Shown here piece after piece: positions 1 to 8,148 of a stretch of 64,000 nucleotides of DNA. The stretch lies in the NCBI RefSeq assembly GCF_014640815.1, contig NZ_BMHM01000003.1:496001-560000 (forward strand), written 5' to 3'. The notes beneath the pieces were generated by a model. That model saw only the letters and a program-made list of their open reading frames with translations. It searched no databases and had not been told where the DNA came from. The DNA comes from Vreelandella lutescens (GTDB lineage Bacteria > Pseudomonadota > Gammaproteobacteria > Pseudomonadales > Halomonadaceae). Position numbers and translations under genes: made by a program. Each line of letters begins with the position of its first letter. The stretch's first letter is position 1.

Positions 1-1
1 T

Positions 2-160
2 CAGAATGCCCGCCTGGTGCAAGATGCCTCCAGTGCCAGCCAAACGCTGGATGAGCGCGCGGGCGACATGCACACGCTGGTCAGCCGCTTTCACGTTAGC
101 CACAGCGCCGGACAACAGGCGGCGCTGCCTGCTCAAGAAGAGCACGCGCGCCTGACGTAA
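2..160 (+). CDS. Methyl-accepting chemotaxis protein, C-terminal end (partial)
   Basis: The window opens inside a gene whose last 52 codons read like the tail of a chemoreceptor signalling domain: the fragment starts with QNARLVQDASSASQTLDER, matching the usual QNA-LV-E-S-A-A-SL-EQA end of the cytoplasmic hairpin, followed by a short polar tail. Unlike the two complete receptors at 9382 and 31019, the tail lacks a C-terminal W-x-x-F pentapeptide, so CheR/CheB would not be tethered to it. The sensor part lies upstream of the window, so the ligand cannot be guessed. A strong terminator follows 26 nt after the stop. Confidence 0.75.
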   Translation, partial: QNARLVQDASSASQTLDERAGDMHTLVSRFHVSHSAGQQAALPAQEEHARLT

Positions 161-186
161 GCCAAGAAGTGAGTCCTTCGTCCTTA

Positions 187-217
187 CTGCGGGCACCGAA
201 AGGTGCCCGCAGTTTTT
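187..217 (+). terminator. Rho-independent terminator after the chemoreceptor gene
   Basis: An 11-bp perfect stem (CTGCGGGCACC pairing with GGTGCCCGCAG) encloses a GAAA tetraloop and is followed by five T residues. It closes the transcript of the partial chemoreceptor gene. Confidence 0.9.
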
Positions 218-286
218 GTATTGACGGTTGAACTTTAGGCGTACTGCCTACACTGATAAAGGAGACACGATCGACAAGGAGGCAAT

Positions 287-913
287 ATGACGACCCTAGT
301 GATGGGTGCCAATGGTCAAATCGGGAAACAGTTTTGTGAGCTCGCCAAGCAAGCCGGTACGCCTATTAAAGCAATGATTCGCAGTGAAGAGCAGGCCGCT
401 TGGTTTCATGATCGGGGCATTAAAACGGTGATAGGCGACTTGGAAGGTGAGTGTGAACATGCCTTTGATGGGTGTGATCAAGTCGTCTTTACTGCGGGTT
501 CAGGCCCTCATACGGGGCCAGATAAAACGCTGATGATTGATCTATTTGGCGCTATCCGAGCAGCCGACATGGCGAGCCAGCGAGGGCTGTCGCGCTTTAT
601 CATGGTCAGCGCCATTCGGGCGGAAAAACCCCTGGAAGCCCCAGAGAAGATGCGCCCCTACATGGCCGCTAAATTCGCCGCTGATGCCCATTTGCGTCAT
701 AGCGATGTCTCCTATGTGATCCTGAAACCGGGCCGCCTCACCGATGATGAGCCGACTCACAAGTTTGCCAATAGCTTAGAAGAGGCGGGGGATAACCAAA
801 TCTCTCGGGCCAACGTGGCCTATGCCCTGCTGCGTGTGGTGCAAACCCCTGGGCTCATCAATCAAGAAATTACCCTGCTAGACGGCAAACGCCCCGTCGA
901 CGCTTTGCTATAA
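287..913 (+). CDS. NAD(P)-binding atypical SDR / NmrA-like oxidoreductase
   Basis: A 208-residue protein with a dinucleotide-binding Rossmann start (VMGANGQIGKQF, residues 5-16) and the pattern of NAD(P)H-binding atypical short-chain dehydrogenases of the YwnB/YhfK type. ILKPGRLTDDE near residue 146 is the segment where these proteins close over the substrate. They are usually cytosolic and of unknown substrate. The start is supported by AAGGAGG seven nt upstream. The gene is monocistronic, lying between two terminators. The family call is solid; the substrate is unknown. Confidence 0.8.
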   Translation: MTTLVMGANGQIGKQFCELAKQAGTPIKAMIRSEEQAAWFHDRGIKTVIGDLEGECEHAFDGCDQVVFTAGSGPHTGPDKTLMIDLFGAIRAADMASQRGLSRFIMVSAIRAEKPLEAPEKMRPYMAAKFAADAHLRHSDVSYVILKPGRLTDDEPTHKFANSLEEAGDNQISRANVAYALLRVVQTPGLINQEITLLDGKRPVDALL

Positions 914-933
914 CCCGTGCCACCAGATGACCA

Positions 934-961
934 AGCCCGCCCATTGGTGGCGGGCTTTTTG
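934..961 (+). terminator. Rho-independent terminator after the SDR-like gene
   Basis: The stem AGCCCGCC/GGCGGGCT has a 7-nt loop and is followed by a run of T. It lies 21 nt after the stop codon of the preceding gene. Confidence 0.88.
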
Positions 962-1081
962 CTGCGTGGAAGGTTTTTAGCCTGTAGTAACGGCTTACTA
1001 CCCATCGAATCAGGCGGCTTGCTAGGCTGCTTTTACACGCGTTGCGCGTGCTCCTCTAAGACAATCACAAGGAGAACGGAG

Positions 1082-1651
1082 ATGAGCAGTAAACGTATTT
1101 TAATGATCACCGGCGACTTCACTGAAGATTACGAAACCATGGTGCCCTTTCAAACGCTGATGGCGGTGGGGCATCGGGTCGATGCGGTATGCCCTGGTAA
1201 AGCCTCAGGTGACACCGTGGCCACCGCGATCCACGACTTTGAAGGCGACCAGACCTACACCGAGAAGCCGGGCCATCGGTTTGCGCTGAATGCGGATTTC
1301 GCCAGCATCAACCCGGCCGATTACGATGCCCTGGTCGTACCCGGTGGCCGTGCGCCCGAGTACCTGCGCCTCAATCAAGAAGTGCTCGCCATGGTGAAGC
1401 ACTTTTTTGATACCCAGAAGCCGGTAGCGGCGATTTGCCATGGTGCCCAGTTGCTAGCTGCAGCCAAGGTACTGGAAGGCAAGCAGTGCTCAGCATACCC
1501 CGCTTGCCAGCCTGAAGTTGAGCTCGCTGGAGGGCGGTTTGTGAATCTGGAAGTCACCGACGCGGTGACCGACGGCAATCTTGTGACCGCCCCCGCGTGG
1601 CCTGCCCATCCCGCGTGGTTGGCGCAGTTTATGGCGTTACTGAACAAGTAG
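1082..1651 (+). CDS. DJ-1/PfpI family protein (class I glutamine amidotransferase-like)
   Basis: A 189-residue protein of the DJ-1/PfpI superfamily. The nucleophile elbow [10 protein letters not shown] places the reactive cysteine at about residue 119, followed by the usual His-Gly. [12 protein letters not shown] near residue 86 is the conserved strand-loop before it. Family members act as glyoxalase III or deglycase-like hydrolases or as oxidative-stress chaperones; which applies is not decidable here. The ATG at 1082 is preferred because AAGGAGA lies just upstream; the reading frame stays open further upstream but that stretch is not protein-like. Confidence 0.85.
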   Translation: MSSKRILMITGDFTEDYETMVPFQTLMAVGHRVDAVCPGKASGDTVATAIHDFEGDQTYTEKPGHRFALNADFASINPADYDALVVPGGRAPEYLRLNQEVLAMVKHFFDTQKPVAAICHGAQLLAAAKVLEGKQCSAYPACQPEVELAGGRFVNLEVTDAVTDGNLVTAPAWPAHPAWLAQFMALLNK

Positions 1652-1756
1652 CCTCATAGCAGACCTCGTGCGCACCCTATCTGGTGGGCGCGCACGCCAT
1701 CAACCGCTATGCTGAATAGATGCGATGATGTAGGTGACCGTGAAGAGGTAATCGCC

Positions 1757-2164
1757 ATGTGCAAACTGTTTATTGATGCTGACCCAGAGCTATGGCGCAG
1801 TGCCACTCACTCGCTACGTATCGATGGCATGGTGACCAGCGTGCGTATGGAGAACTACTTCTGGCGGCTGCTGGAAGAGATCGCCCAGCGCGATGGTATG
1901 AACACTGCGCAAATGATCACTCGGCTTTACCATGAGTCGATTGATGCCGGGCACGACCTAGGCAACTTCACCTCGTTTTTGAGAGTCTGCGCGCTTCGTT
2001 ACCAAGCCCTACAGCTCAGCGGCGATATACCGCCCAGCATGGCGGTGCCCATCGGCGAGCTGGACGCCCAGCAGATTCTTGCCCGTGAAAGTACGTTGCG
2101 TGATGGTACGTTGCGTGCTGACAAGCTGCATCAAGGCGTGCCGCATAGAAAGCACGTTCACTAG
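1757..2164 (+). CDS. Ribbon-helix-helix domain protein
   Basis: A 135-residue protein. Residues 10-80 fit the ribbon-helix-helix (RHH_4-like) family: a short beta segment (HSLRIDGMVTSVRMEN) is followed by two helices containing FWRLLEEIAQRDGMNTAQMI and a second helix with SFLRVCALRYQ. Such proteins are small cytosolic DNA-binding candidates with unknown targets. The ATG at 1757 has GAAGAGG upstream; an earlier start at 1709 is possible but has no ribosome site. The C-terminal 40 residues are low in predicted order. The next gene is convergent, 13 nt away. Confidence 0.65.
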   Translation: MCKLFIDADPELWRSATHSLRIDGMVTSVRMENYFWRLLEEIAQRDGMNTAQMITRLYHESIDAGHDLGNFTSFLRVCALRYQALQLSGDIPPSMAVPIGELDAQQILARESTLRDGTLRADKLHQGVPHRKHVH

Positions 2165-2177
2165 CGTCGTCATCACG

Positions 2178-2942
2178 CTACTCCAACCGGTCACGCAGTG
2201 CGTTTAAAAACGTCTCGATGCGCAGCGCATTAGTACCCACATCGCTAGCGCCTAGCCGTGAGGCTGAGCGCATATCTACCTGGGTGCTTTCGCCCTGTTC
2301 AGTTAAGCGAATGACCACATCATCCTCAAAACCAAACCAGCGGGTCACGGCGGTGGCTTCCAAACGGTTGGGAGTAATATCGGCAATTGCCCAGCCTGCC
2401 GCTTCTACTTCGGCTTGAACAGCAGCCAATACGGTGGCGGGAGTTGCATTCACCAACAGAGGTTGAACGTTAGGATAGGCCGCCTGCTGCTGTTCGGCGG
2501 TCGCCTCGCCCGGGTAATCTAACCCGTTGGGTGCTGCTTCACGGGCCTCGCGCAGGGCAACAAACGCTGGCGGGTTTTGGGTGTCGGTGGTGATGTCATG
2601 AATGACCGGGGCCTGCTGAGCCCGTTCCCACTGCTGCCAGGGCATGTAGAGCAGGGCAGCCGTAGCGCTGATCACTAAAATGGCGACGAGCGCCGTTCCA
2701 GCGCGTCGAGTGAATGCGCTGATCAGTAGCACCAATACGCTTAACGCCACCGCGGCGGTAGCGGCATAAACGCCATTGCGGAGAAGATTAAACGCCTCTC
2801 CTAGCCCAACCCACTGCCAGCGATAGGCTGGACCAGCGCCCGCCATTAATAGCACCGCTGCCACCAATGCCAGCACGCTTAACCATGCCAGAGCGATAGG
2901 CCAACGGCTTTTGTGGCGGGACTGATTGAGTCTATCGGCCAT
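2178..2942 (-). CDS. DUF1499 domain membrane protein
   Basis: A 254-residue protein with three hydrophobic segments in its first 115 residues, followed by a soluble region. The latter carries the DUF1499 pattern: the start PNGLDYPGEA, a middle with VLAAVQAEVEAAGWAI, and the end QVDMRSASRLGASDVGTNA, where R-S-x-S-R-x-G-x-x-D-x-G-x-N is the family hallmark. Function is unknown; the second half is probably outside the cytoplasmic membrane. I chose the ATG at 2942 (MADRLNQ) because GAGGG precedes it; a longer frame begins at 2981. Confidence 0.75.
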   Translation of the reverse strand: MADRLNQSRHKSRWPIALAWLSVLALVAAVLLMAGAGPAYRWQWVGLGEAFNLLRNGVYAATAAVALSVLVLLISAFTRRAGTALVAILVISATAALLYMPWQQWERAQQAPVIHDITTDTQNPPAFVALREAREAAPNGLDYPGEATAEQQQAAYPNVQPLLVNATPATVLAAVQAEVEAAGWAIADITPNRLEATAVTRWFGFEDDVVIRLTEQGESTQVDMRSASRLGASDVGTNALRIETFLNALRDRLE

Positions 2943-3061
2943 ATGTTTTCCCTCGTAGTTATGTGAAGTACCAACAAACATCTACGGATATAAAAGCACT
3001 GGCCACAGCATAGCCAGCGATATGGTAGCGTGGCTATTTTTCTCTGCTAACGCCTGAATCG

Positions 3062-3427
3062 ATGAGTAACACCGTGATGAGCCAACCCAATGCCGACTCT
3101 CTGCTCGCCTGCCAAGTGCGCGCACTCTTAATGCAAGCTCCGGCCAGCGCATTGCCCATGACCTATCAGCAGGTAGCCAGCACCCTTGGGCTGACCCCAC
3201 CGCGCACCATTGCGCGGGTGGCCCAGGCGCTGGAGCGGTTAATGGAAGAGGATGTAGCAGCCGGGCGGCCGATGATCGCCGCGCTGGTGATTAGCCGCCG
3301 AGGGGAGAATTTACCCGCCAGTGGCTTTTTTGAAAAAGCTGTCGCGCTGGGGCGCTTCCCACACGATCCAGCCCAGCACAGCATCCGCTACGCCGAAGAG
3401 CGCGAGCAGGCGCTGCGTGCCCGCTGA
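3062..3427 (+). CDS. Hypothetical small protein, possible winged-helix
   Basis: A 121-residue protein that I do not recognise with confidence. Residues 28-65 (MTYQQVASTLGL followed by ARVAQALERLMEED) look like a winged-helix DNA-binding segment and recall the TYGQVA start of the alkyltransferase-like domain, but the Pro-Cys-His-Arg active-site motif of that family is absent. The second half has PMIAALVISRRGENLPASGFF, a motif I have seen in uncharacterised proteins. It starts 120 nt from the divergent DUF1499 gene. No good ribosome site distinguishes the ATGs at 3062 and 3077. Confidence 0.5.
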   Translation: MSNTVMSQPNADSLLACQVRALLMQAPASALPMTYQQVASTLGLTPPRTIARVAQALERLMEEDVAAGRPMIAALVISRRGENLPASGFFEKAVALGRFPHDPAQHSIRYAEEREQALRAR

Positions 3428-3448
3428 GAGCGAGTTTCCCTCGGTGTG

Positions 3449-3661
3449 TTAGCGCTGGCGTAGGGGCGCTAACAAATCGCTTAAGCCGTTATGATCAATC
3501 TCGTGCATGAGTTGCAGCAGTTGACCAATCTCCCCGTTAGGGAAGCCTTCCCGAGCAAACCAGTTTAGGTAGGGGCCCGGCAGGTCGGCAATGATCCAGC
3601 CTTCATACTTCCCAAAGGGCATCTTCCGAGTCACTAAGGTCTCCAGATCTTCTGGCTTCAT
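3449..3661 (-). CDS. DUF3820 family protein (putative quorum-sensing-regulated factor)
   Basis: A 70-residue protein matching the short DUF3820 family: MPFGKYEGWIIADLP near residue 14 and LPGPYLNWFAREGFPNGEIG at residues 27-46 are its diagnostic core. The Pfam name for this group refers to a virulence factor under quorum-sensing control in Pseudomonas, but no biochemical role is established. It is convergent with the gene ending at 3427, and its upstream side faces mqo. Confidence 0.75.
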   Translation of the reverse strand: MKPEDLETLVTRKMPFGKYEGWIIADLPGPYLNWFAREGFPNGEIGQLLQLMHEIDHNGLSDLLAPLRQR

Positions 3662-3808
3662 ACGTTAATTCCTTTCATTCTCATTTAAGCTTTCTTTTAT
3701 GTTCCCGTGATGGCGGTTCTTTGTTAGACTTTCGTCGAAAATTATACCCCCTCGACGCTGGACACCCGCTGTTCCGGCACGTCATTTCTGTATCGTCAGG
3801 GACATGAC

Positions 3809-5497
3809 ATGCAAAAACGTTTAAGTCTTTTACTCTGTTCACCGCTATTAGCGCTAGCCGCCATGCCGGCTGCGGCCGATGAGCCGGTGGATGTTGTGCT
3901 GGTTGGTGGCGGTATTATGAGCGCTACCTTAGGTACGTACCTGCAAGAGCTAGAGCCCGATTGGGATATTCACCTTTACGAACGTCTTGACCAAGTGGCT
4001 CAGGAAAGCTCGAATGCCTGGAACAATGCGGGCAGCGGCCACTCTGCGTTTATGGAAATGAACTACACGCCCGATGCTAGCGGCCGCGTTGAGATTGAGC
4101 GTGCTACCAATGTCACCGAGCAGTTTGAAATTGCTCGTCAGTTTTGGGCACACCAAGTCGACAACGGCATTCTTGGCGAGCCCTCTTCATTTATCAAGAG
4201 TGTGCCGCACATTGCCGTAGTGTGGGGCGACGAAGACGTCAACTTCCTGCGCGAGCGTTATGATGCCATGACGCAAAACCCGCTCTACGAAGGCATGGAG
4301 TACTCAGAAGATCGCGCTGAGCTTGCCGAGTGGATGCCGCTGGTGATGGCTGGTCGTGAAGATGATGAACGCCCGGTTGCCGCAACGCGCATGCAAATGG
4401 GCACCGAGGTGAACTACGGGGCTCAGGCCCGCGAGATGATTGAGGCGCTGTCGCGTAGCGACAACTTCACGCTAGGGTTAAGCAGTGAAATACGCGACCT
4501 GACTCGCAACGATGACGACACCTGGCAAGTCACCATTGTCAATTTGGAAAGTGGCGAAGAGACCACCGTTGACGCCCGCTATGTGTTTATCGGTGCCGGT
4601 GGTGCGGCGCTTCCGCTGCTGCAGGCATCGGGCATTCCTGAAGCTGAGGCTTATGCGGGCTTCCCGGTAGGCGGCCAGTTCCTCTACACCACTAACCCCG
4701 ACGTGGTGTCACAACACGACGTGAAAGCCTACGGCAAAGCGGGTGAGGGTTCTCCGCCGATGTCCGTGCCGCACCTGGACCTGCGCTATCTGGATGGCGA
4801 GCCTGCGCTGTTCTTTGGTCCTTTTGCCACGTTCTCCAGCAAGTTCTTGAAAGAGGGCTCTTGGACGGATCTGTTTGGCTCCATGACGCTGAATAACACT
4901 TGGCCCATGATGGAAGTCGGCCTGGATAACTTTAATCTGGTGAGCTACCTCGTGGGGCAGGTGTTAATGTCCGACGATGACCGTTTTGAAGCGCTGCAAG
5001 AGTACTACCCGACCGCTAACAGTGACGACTGGGATCTGTGGACTGCGGGCCAGCGCGTGCAGATTATCAAGAACGACCCTGAGCGTGGTGGCGTGCTGCA
5101 GTTTGGTACCGAAGTGGTGACTTCTCAAGATGGCACGATGTCCGCGCTGCTGGGCGCATCGCCGGGTGCTTCTACGGCACCCTCGATCATGCTCAACCTG
5201 CTGGATCGCGTGTTCCCCACCCAGGTGGCAAGCGATGAGTGGCAATCAACGCTGATGGATATCATTCCTTCTTATGGTCAAAAGCTGGCAGAAAACCCAG
5301 CGTTACTCCGCGAAGTGCGTGCTTACACGGCGCAAACGCTGCAGCTAGACGAGCCCATGAACCTGCCCTCCGAGACCGTTGAGCGGAGCGATGTTCAAGA
5401 GGAAGCAGACGCTGCTAGCGAGCCGAGCCAAGAGGCCGACGAGCCATCGGAAGCAGAACCGAGCACTACAGAAGAAGAAAGCATCACCGAGGCGTAA
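3809..5497 (+). CDS. mqo: Malate:quinone oxidoreductase with N-terminal signal and acidic tail
   Basis: FAD-dependent malate:quinone oxidoreductase, which oxidises malate to oxaloacetate and passes electrons to the quinone pool. The FAD-binding start [16 protein letters not shown] is at residues 28-43, [13 protein letters not shown] near 70 is diagnostic, and [12 protein letters not shown] and [13 protein letters not shown] lie further on. Residues 1-23 form a hydrophobic leader ending AAADEP, as in the PA3452-type Pseudomonas enzyme, so a periplasmic-side location is possible. After about residue 520 the core ends and a tail of roughly 40 residues rich in Glu, Ser and Asp follows, absent from the core family. 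It is monocistronic and closed by a terminator. Confidence 0.92.
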   Translation: MQKRLSLLLCSPLLALAAMPAAADEPVDVVLVGGGIMSATLGTYLQELEPDWDIHLYERLDQVAQESSNAWNNAGSGHSAFMEMNYTPDASGRVEIERATNVTEQFEIARQFWAHQVDNGILGEPSSFIKSVPHIAVVWGDEDVNFLRERYDAMTQNPLYEGMEYSEDRAELAEWMPLVMAGREDDERPVAATRMQMGTEVNYGAQAREMIEALSRSDNFTLGLSSEIRDLTRNDDDTWQVTIVNLESGEETTVDARYVFIGAGGAALPLLQASGIPEAEAYAGFPVGGQFLYTTNPDVVSQHDVKAYGKAGEGSPPMSVPHLDLRYLDGEPALFFGPFATFSSKFLKEGSWTDLFGSMTLNNTWPMMEVGLDNFNLVSYLVGQVLMSDDDRFEALQEYYPTANSDDWDLWTAGQRVQIIKNDPERGGVLQFGTEVVTSQDGTMSALLGASPGASTAPSIMLNLLDRVFPTQVASDEWQSTLMDIIPSYGQKLAENPALLREVRAYTAQTLQLDEPMNLPSETVERSDVQEEADAASEPSQEADEPSEAEPSTTEEESITEA

Positions 5498-5520
5498 GCC
5501 ATGCGTGTGGTGTGTTTTCC

Positions 5521-5546
5521 AACGCCAGCCTTCGGGCTGGCGTTTT
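5521..5546 (+). terminator. Terminator between mqo and the convergent LysR gene
   Basis: A 10-bp perfect stem (AACGCCAGCC/GGCTGGCGTT) with a TTCG tetraloop ends in a short T run on the plus strand. The minus side touches the LysR stop codon, so the hairpin mainly serves mqo. Confidence 0.85.
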
Positions 5547-6423
5547 AGTGTGCGGCGGTATTTGCCACCCGCGTGAGCAGCGCCGCCAGAGCCTTGGCCG
5601 GTTCGCTTAGCTGGCCACTGGCGCGGTGAATAATCCCGATATCGCGATGAAAGGTGTGTTCCGCTAAATCGATGGCGCGCACACCCGCAGGCCAGCGTTT
5701 GATGGCATGAGGCTGTGGCACCAGCGCCACGCCGACTTCGTTAGCAACCAGCTGCACAATCGCCTCCAGCTCGTCCACCTCACACACATCGCGCACTTGG
5801 CAGTGATTGTCTCTTAAAAAGCGATCAACCTGGCGGCCGCCAAATGAGGCGCGGTCGTAGCGCACAAAGGGTTGGCTGGAGAGTAACCCCCGCCAATCGT
5901 CACCGGCCATTGAGCGGGGAACCAGTAATCGAAACGGCTCGTGGGCAAGAGGCTGCCAGCGCAGGTCGCTGTGTAGCGAAAAGGGCGGGCGAATAATCAC
6001 CGCCATGTCCAGCTCCCCCGCATCCACCTGATTCATGAGCGCCAGTGAAAGCCCCGGCACTACTCGGGTACGGCACTCTGGGAACTGGCGATGAAAGCGC
6101 GCCAACACCTCCGGCAGCAGCGAGCGCTGAATAGAGGCGATGGCGCCTAACGTTACGCGGGTCGCCATTTCCTGACCTGATGATGACGCACCGAGCGTTG
6201 CGTACAGCGCCAGCAGTGCTTGGGCTTGCTGCAGCGTTTCTTGGCCACGCTGGGTAAGTACGGCCGCTCGACCGCTGCGTTCAAACAGCGTCACGCCAAG
6301 CTCTGCCTCCAAACGCTTCATCTGCGCGCTGACGGCGGCTTGCGTTAGGCCAATGCGCTGGCCTGCTGCGGCAAACGTGCCGTGCTGCGCCACGGCGATG
6401 AGCGTTTTGAGTTCGCGAATCAT
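5545..6423 (-). CDS. LysR-family transcriptional regulator
   Basis: A 292-residue LysR-type regulator. The N-terminal winged helix is clear: MIRELKTLIAVAQHGTFAAA and then RIGLTQAAVSAQMKRLEAEL with LFERSG after it. Residues 90-290 form the two-lobed inducer-binding domain. It is divergent from the VOC gene at 6611, the usual arrangement for a LysR regulator and its target. I take the ATG at 6423, where the family normally starts; the frame stays open to 6477. The inducer is unknown. Confidence 0.88.
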   Translation of the reverse strand: MIRELKTLIAVAQHGTFAAAGQRIGLTQAAVSAQMKRLEAELGVTLFERSGRAAVLTQRGQETLQQAQALLALYATLGASSSGQEMATRVTLGAIASIQRSLLPEVLARFHRQFPECRTRVVPGLSLALMNQVDAGELDMAVIIRPPFSLHSDLRWQPLAHEPFRLLVPRSMAGDDWRGLLSSQPFVRYDRASFGGRQVDRFLRDNHCQVRDVCEVDELEAIVQLVANEVGVALVPQPHAIKRWPAGVRAIDLAEHTFHRDIGIIHRASGQLSEPAKALAALLTRVANTAAH

Positions 6424-6461
6424 GGTCGATGGGTCTTTGGATTCATCAATAAAAATTGTCA

Positions 6462-6495
6462 ATGCATCAAAAAACAATTGATTTTATTTTTGCAT
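6462..6495. promoter_or_regulatory. Candidate LysR operator between the LysR and VOC genes
   Basis: ATGCA at 6462 and TGCAT at 6491 form a spaced inverted repeat in an AT-rich stretch that also holds CAATTG and, just before it, CAATaaaaATTG. It lies about 40 nt upstream of the LysR start and over 100 nt upstream of the VOC gene. LysR proteins bind such dyads, but this assignment is inference from position and symmetry only. Confidence 0.3.
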
Positions 6496-6610
6496 GACGC
6501 CTTTTAGGATAGTGACACGGTGATAGCGCAGCGCGCTAGCCATTCTCCGATACGTTTCCAACGACATTCCCAGCGACATTCCTCAACAACAGCAACACCA
6601 GGAGACTTCC

Positions 6611-7036
6611 ATGAGCCTTTCCCCTTTTCACTTAGCGATTCCGGTGTACGACGTTGCCTTGGCGCGTACTTTTTACAATGACGTTTTCGGTCTGGAAGAG
6701 GGCCGCTCAAGCGACCATTGGGTCGACTTCAACTTCTTTGGCCACCAGTTAGTGATTCACGAGCACCCCAAAACGCCGGGCCAAGAGAGCGCCCACACTA
6801 ACCCTGTGGATGGCCACAACGTGCCGGTGCCGCATTTTGGCGTGATTTTAGAGTGGGACGAGTGGGAAGCCCTGGCTGAGCGCTTAAAAGAGCGCGATAC
6901 CGATTTTATCATTGAGCCCTACATCCGCTTTAAAGGGGAAGTAGGCGAGCAGGCCACCATGTTCCTGCTCGACCCCTGCGGCAATGCGTTAGAGTTCAAA
7001 GCCTTCCAAGATAAGAGTCAGATCTTCGCCAAATAA
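6611..7036 (+). CDS. VOC-family (glyoxalase-like) protein
   Basis: A 141-residue vicinal-oxygen-chelate protein with the paired beta-alpha-beta-beta-beta fold. [20 protein letters not shown] opens the first module, PHFGVIL the second, and [10 protein letters not shown] closes it. Likely metal ligands are His7, His75 and Glu128. It is probably a cytosolic lyase, dioxygenase or isomerase of unknown substrate, and plausibly the target of the divergent LysR regulator. AGGAGA precedes the start. A 6-bp hairpin without a T run sits between its stop and the convergent AraC gene. Confidence 0.82.
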   Translation: MSLSPFHLAIPVYDVALARTFYNDVFGLEEGRSSDHWVDFNFFGHQLVIHEHPKTPGQESAHTNPVDGHNVPVPHFGVILEWDEWEALAERLKERDTDFIIEPYIRFKGEVGEQATMFLLDPCGNALEFKAFQDKSQIFAK

Positions 7037-7056
7037 GCTTGGTTTGCCAAGCGTCA

Positions 7057-7950
7057 TCAGGCGCGCAGCGCCTGCTCATGGCGGCGATGCTGCAGCGGTG
7101 ATTCGCCAAAGTAGCGCTTATAGTCTCGGCTAAACTGCGGCACGCTGCGGTAGCCAACCGCCAGGGCCGCTTGATTCACGTTATGGCTATCCTGCAACAA
7201 TAGCTGCTGCGCTTTAATAAGGCGCAGCCGCTTTAGGTACTGGGCAGGCGAGGCACGGGTGATCTGTTTAAAGTGTTGGTGAAAGGTCGAGATGCTCATG
7301 TTGGCCTGCTGCGCCAGCTGCTCTACAGTGAAGTCTTCCGCAAAATGGGTATGTAGCTGCGACAGCACCTGCACAATGCGTGAGTAGTTGCCGTGGCCCT
7401 TTACCAGTGCTCGCAGGGCAGGGCCTTGTTCGCCTTTCAGTGCTTCAAACACCACGTCGCGTATTCTCGCCTCTCCCATCGTGCTGCACTCCACCGCATC
7501 ATGCAGCGTGCGCGCCAACCGCAAGACGGCTTTTTGCATACCAACATTCATCGCCACTGATGCCATCGGTAGGGGCGTAGTGTGTGTCTGGTGCATATCC
7601 CCCATGGCGGTGACCATCTCGCTCAGCAGTGCGGGGTCGAGCTTGACCGAAATACCCAGCAGCGGTGCCTCAGGCGAGCCGTAAGTTTCGCATTCAAACG
7701 GTAAGGGCAACGTTTGCACCAGATAGTGGCCAGGGTTGTAATGAATCTCCCGGTCGCCTAGGTAACCCACTTTGTGCCCTTGGGCGATGATAATCAGGCT
7801 GGGTTCATACATGAGCGGTGTGCGCACTTGGTTTCTGCCCAGGCAAAGCAGGCTGACGCGTGCTAAGCGGGAGGCGCTAGGGCCGTCGCCTTTTACAAGC
7901 GGGCTAATGAGGTCAGCAAGGGCGTTGCCGACATGCTCGGTACTGGCCAT
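7057..7950 (-). CDS. AraC-family regulator next to the alcohol dehydrogenase
   Basis: A 297-residue regulator with the AraC_N-type cupin sensor in the first half (SLIIIAQGHKVGYLGDREI and HYLVQTLPLPFECET) and two helix-turn-helix units at the C-terminus (VEQLAQQANMSISTFHQHF and NQAALAVGYRSVPQFSRDYK). It resembles the YqhC group, which controls a divergent alcohol dehydrogenase; here too an alcohol dehydrogenase is divergent at 8149. The ATG at 7950 has GAGGAG upstream. Inference: it activates the dehydrogenase in response to reactive aldehydes. Confidence 0.85.
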   Translation of the reverse strand: MASTEHVGNALADLISPLVKGDGPSASRLARVSLLCLGRNQVRTPLMYEPSLIIIAQGHKVGYLGDREIHYNPGHYLVQTLPLPFECETYGSPEAPLLGISVKLDPALLSEMVTAMGDMHQTHTTPLPMASVAMNVGMQKAVLRLARTLHDAVECSTMGEARIRDVVFEALKGEQGPALRALVKGHGNYSRIVQVLSQLHTHFAEDFTVEQLAQQANMSISTFHQHFKQITRASPAQYLKRLRLIKAQQLLLQDSHNVNQAALAVGYRSVPQFSRDYKRYFGESPLQHRRHEQALRA

Positions 7951-8100
7951 CTGGGCGCTCCTCACGCAGGCTAAATCTTATTGGTTGCGATAATTATGAC
8001 GTTTTTCTGACTATTTTTGTTATTTTATTGCACTTGAATAGAGAAATAAGCAAAAAAAACGTAGCTTCGTTCATCGCTATCTCACGCCAGGAGGCCAATA

Positions 8101-8136
8101 ATGGGAACACCTTTCCGCACCTGCGGGATGCATTAA
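8101..8136 (+). CDS. Possible 11-residue leader peptide ahead of the alcohol dehydrogenase
   Basis: A mini-ORF (MGTPFRTCGMH then stop) begins with ATG six nt after a good CAGGAGG site and ends 12 nt before the alcohol dehydrogenase start. The gene downstream has its own AAGGAG, which begins right at the stop of the mini-ORF. This is the layout of a regulatory upstream ORF or coupling peptide. I see no attenuator hairpin pair, so its function is open, and chance occurrence is possible. Confidence 0.35.
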   Translation: MGTPFRTCGMH

Positions 8137-8148
8137 AAAGGAGTTTTC

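Noticed and set aside
917..1081. Upstream extension of the DJ-1/PfpI gene
   Set aside because: The frame is open from 917, but the stretch includes the previous gene's terminator and lacks family resemblance; the ATG at 1082 has a good ribosome site.
6504..6710. 68-codon minus ORF over the start of the VOC gene
   Set aside because: Arg-rich low-quality translation overlapping a real start; a shadow frame.
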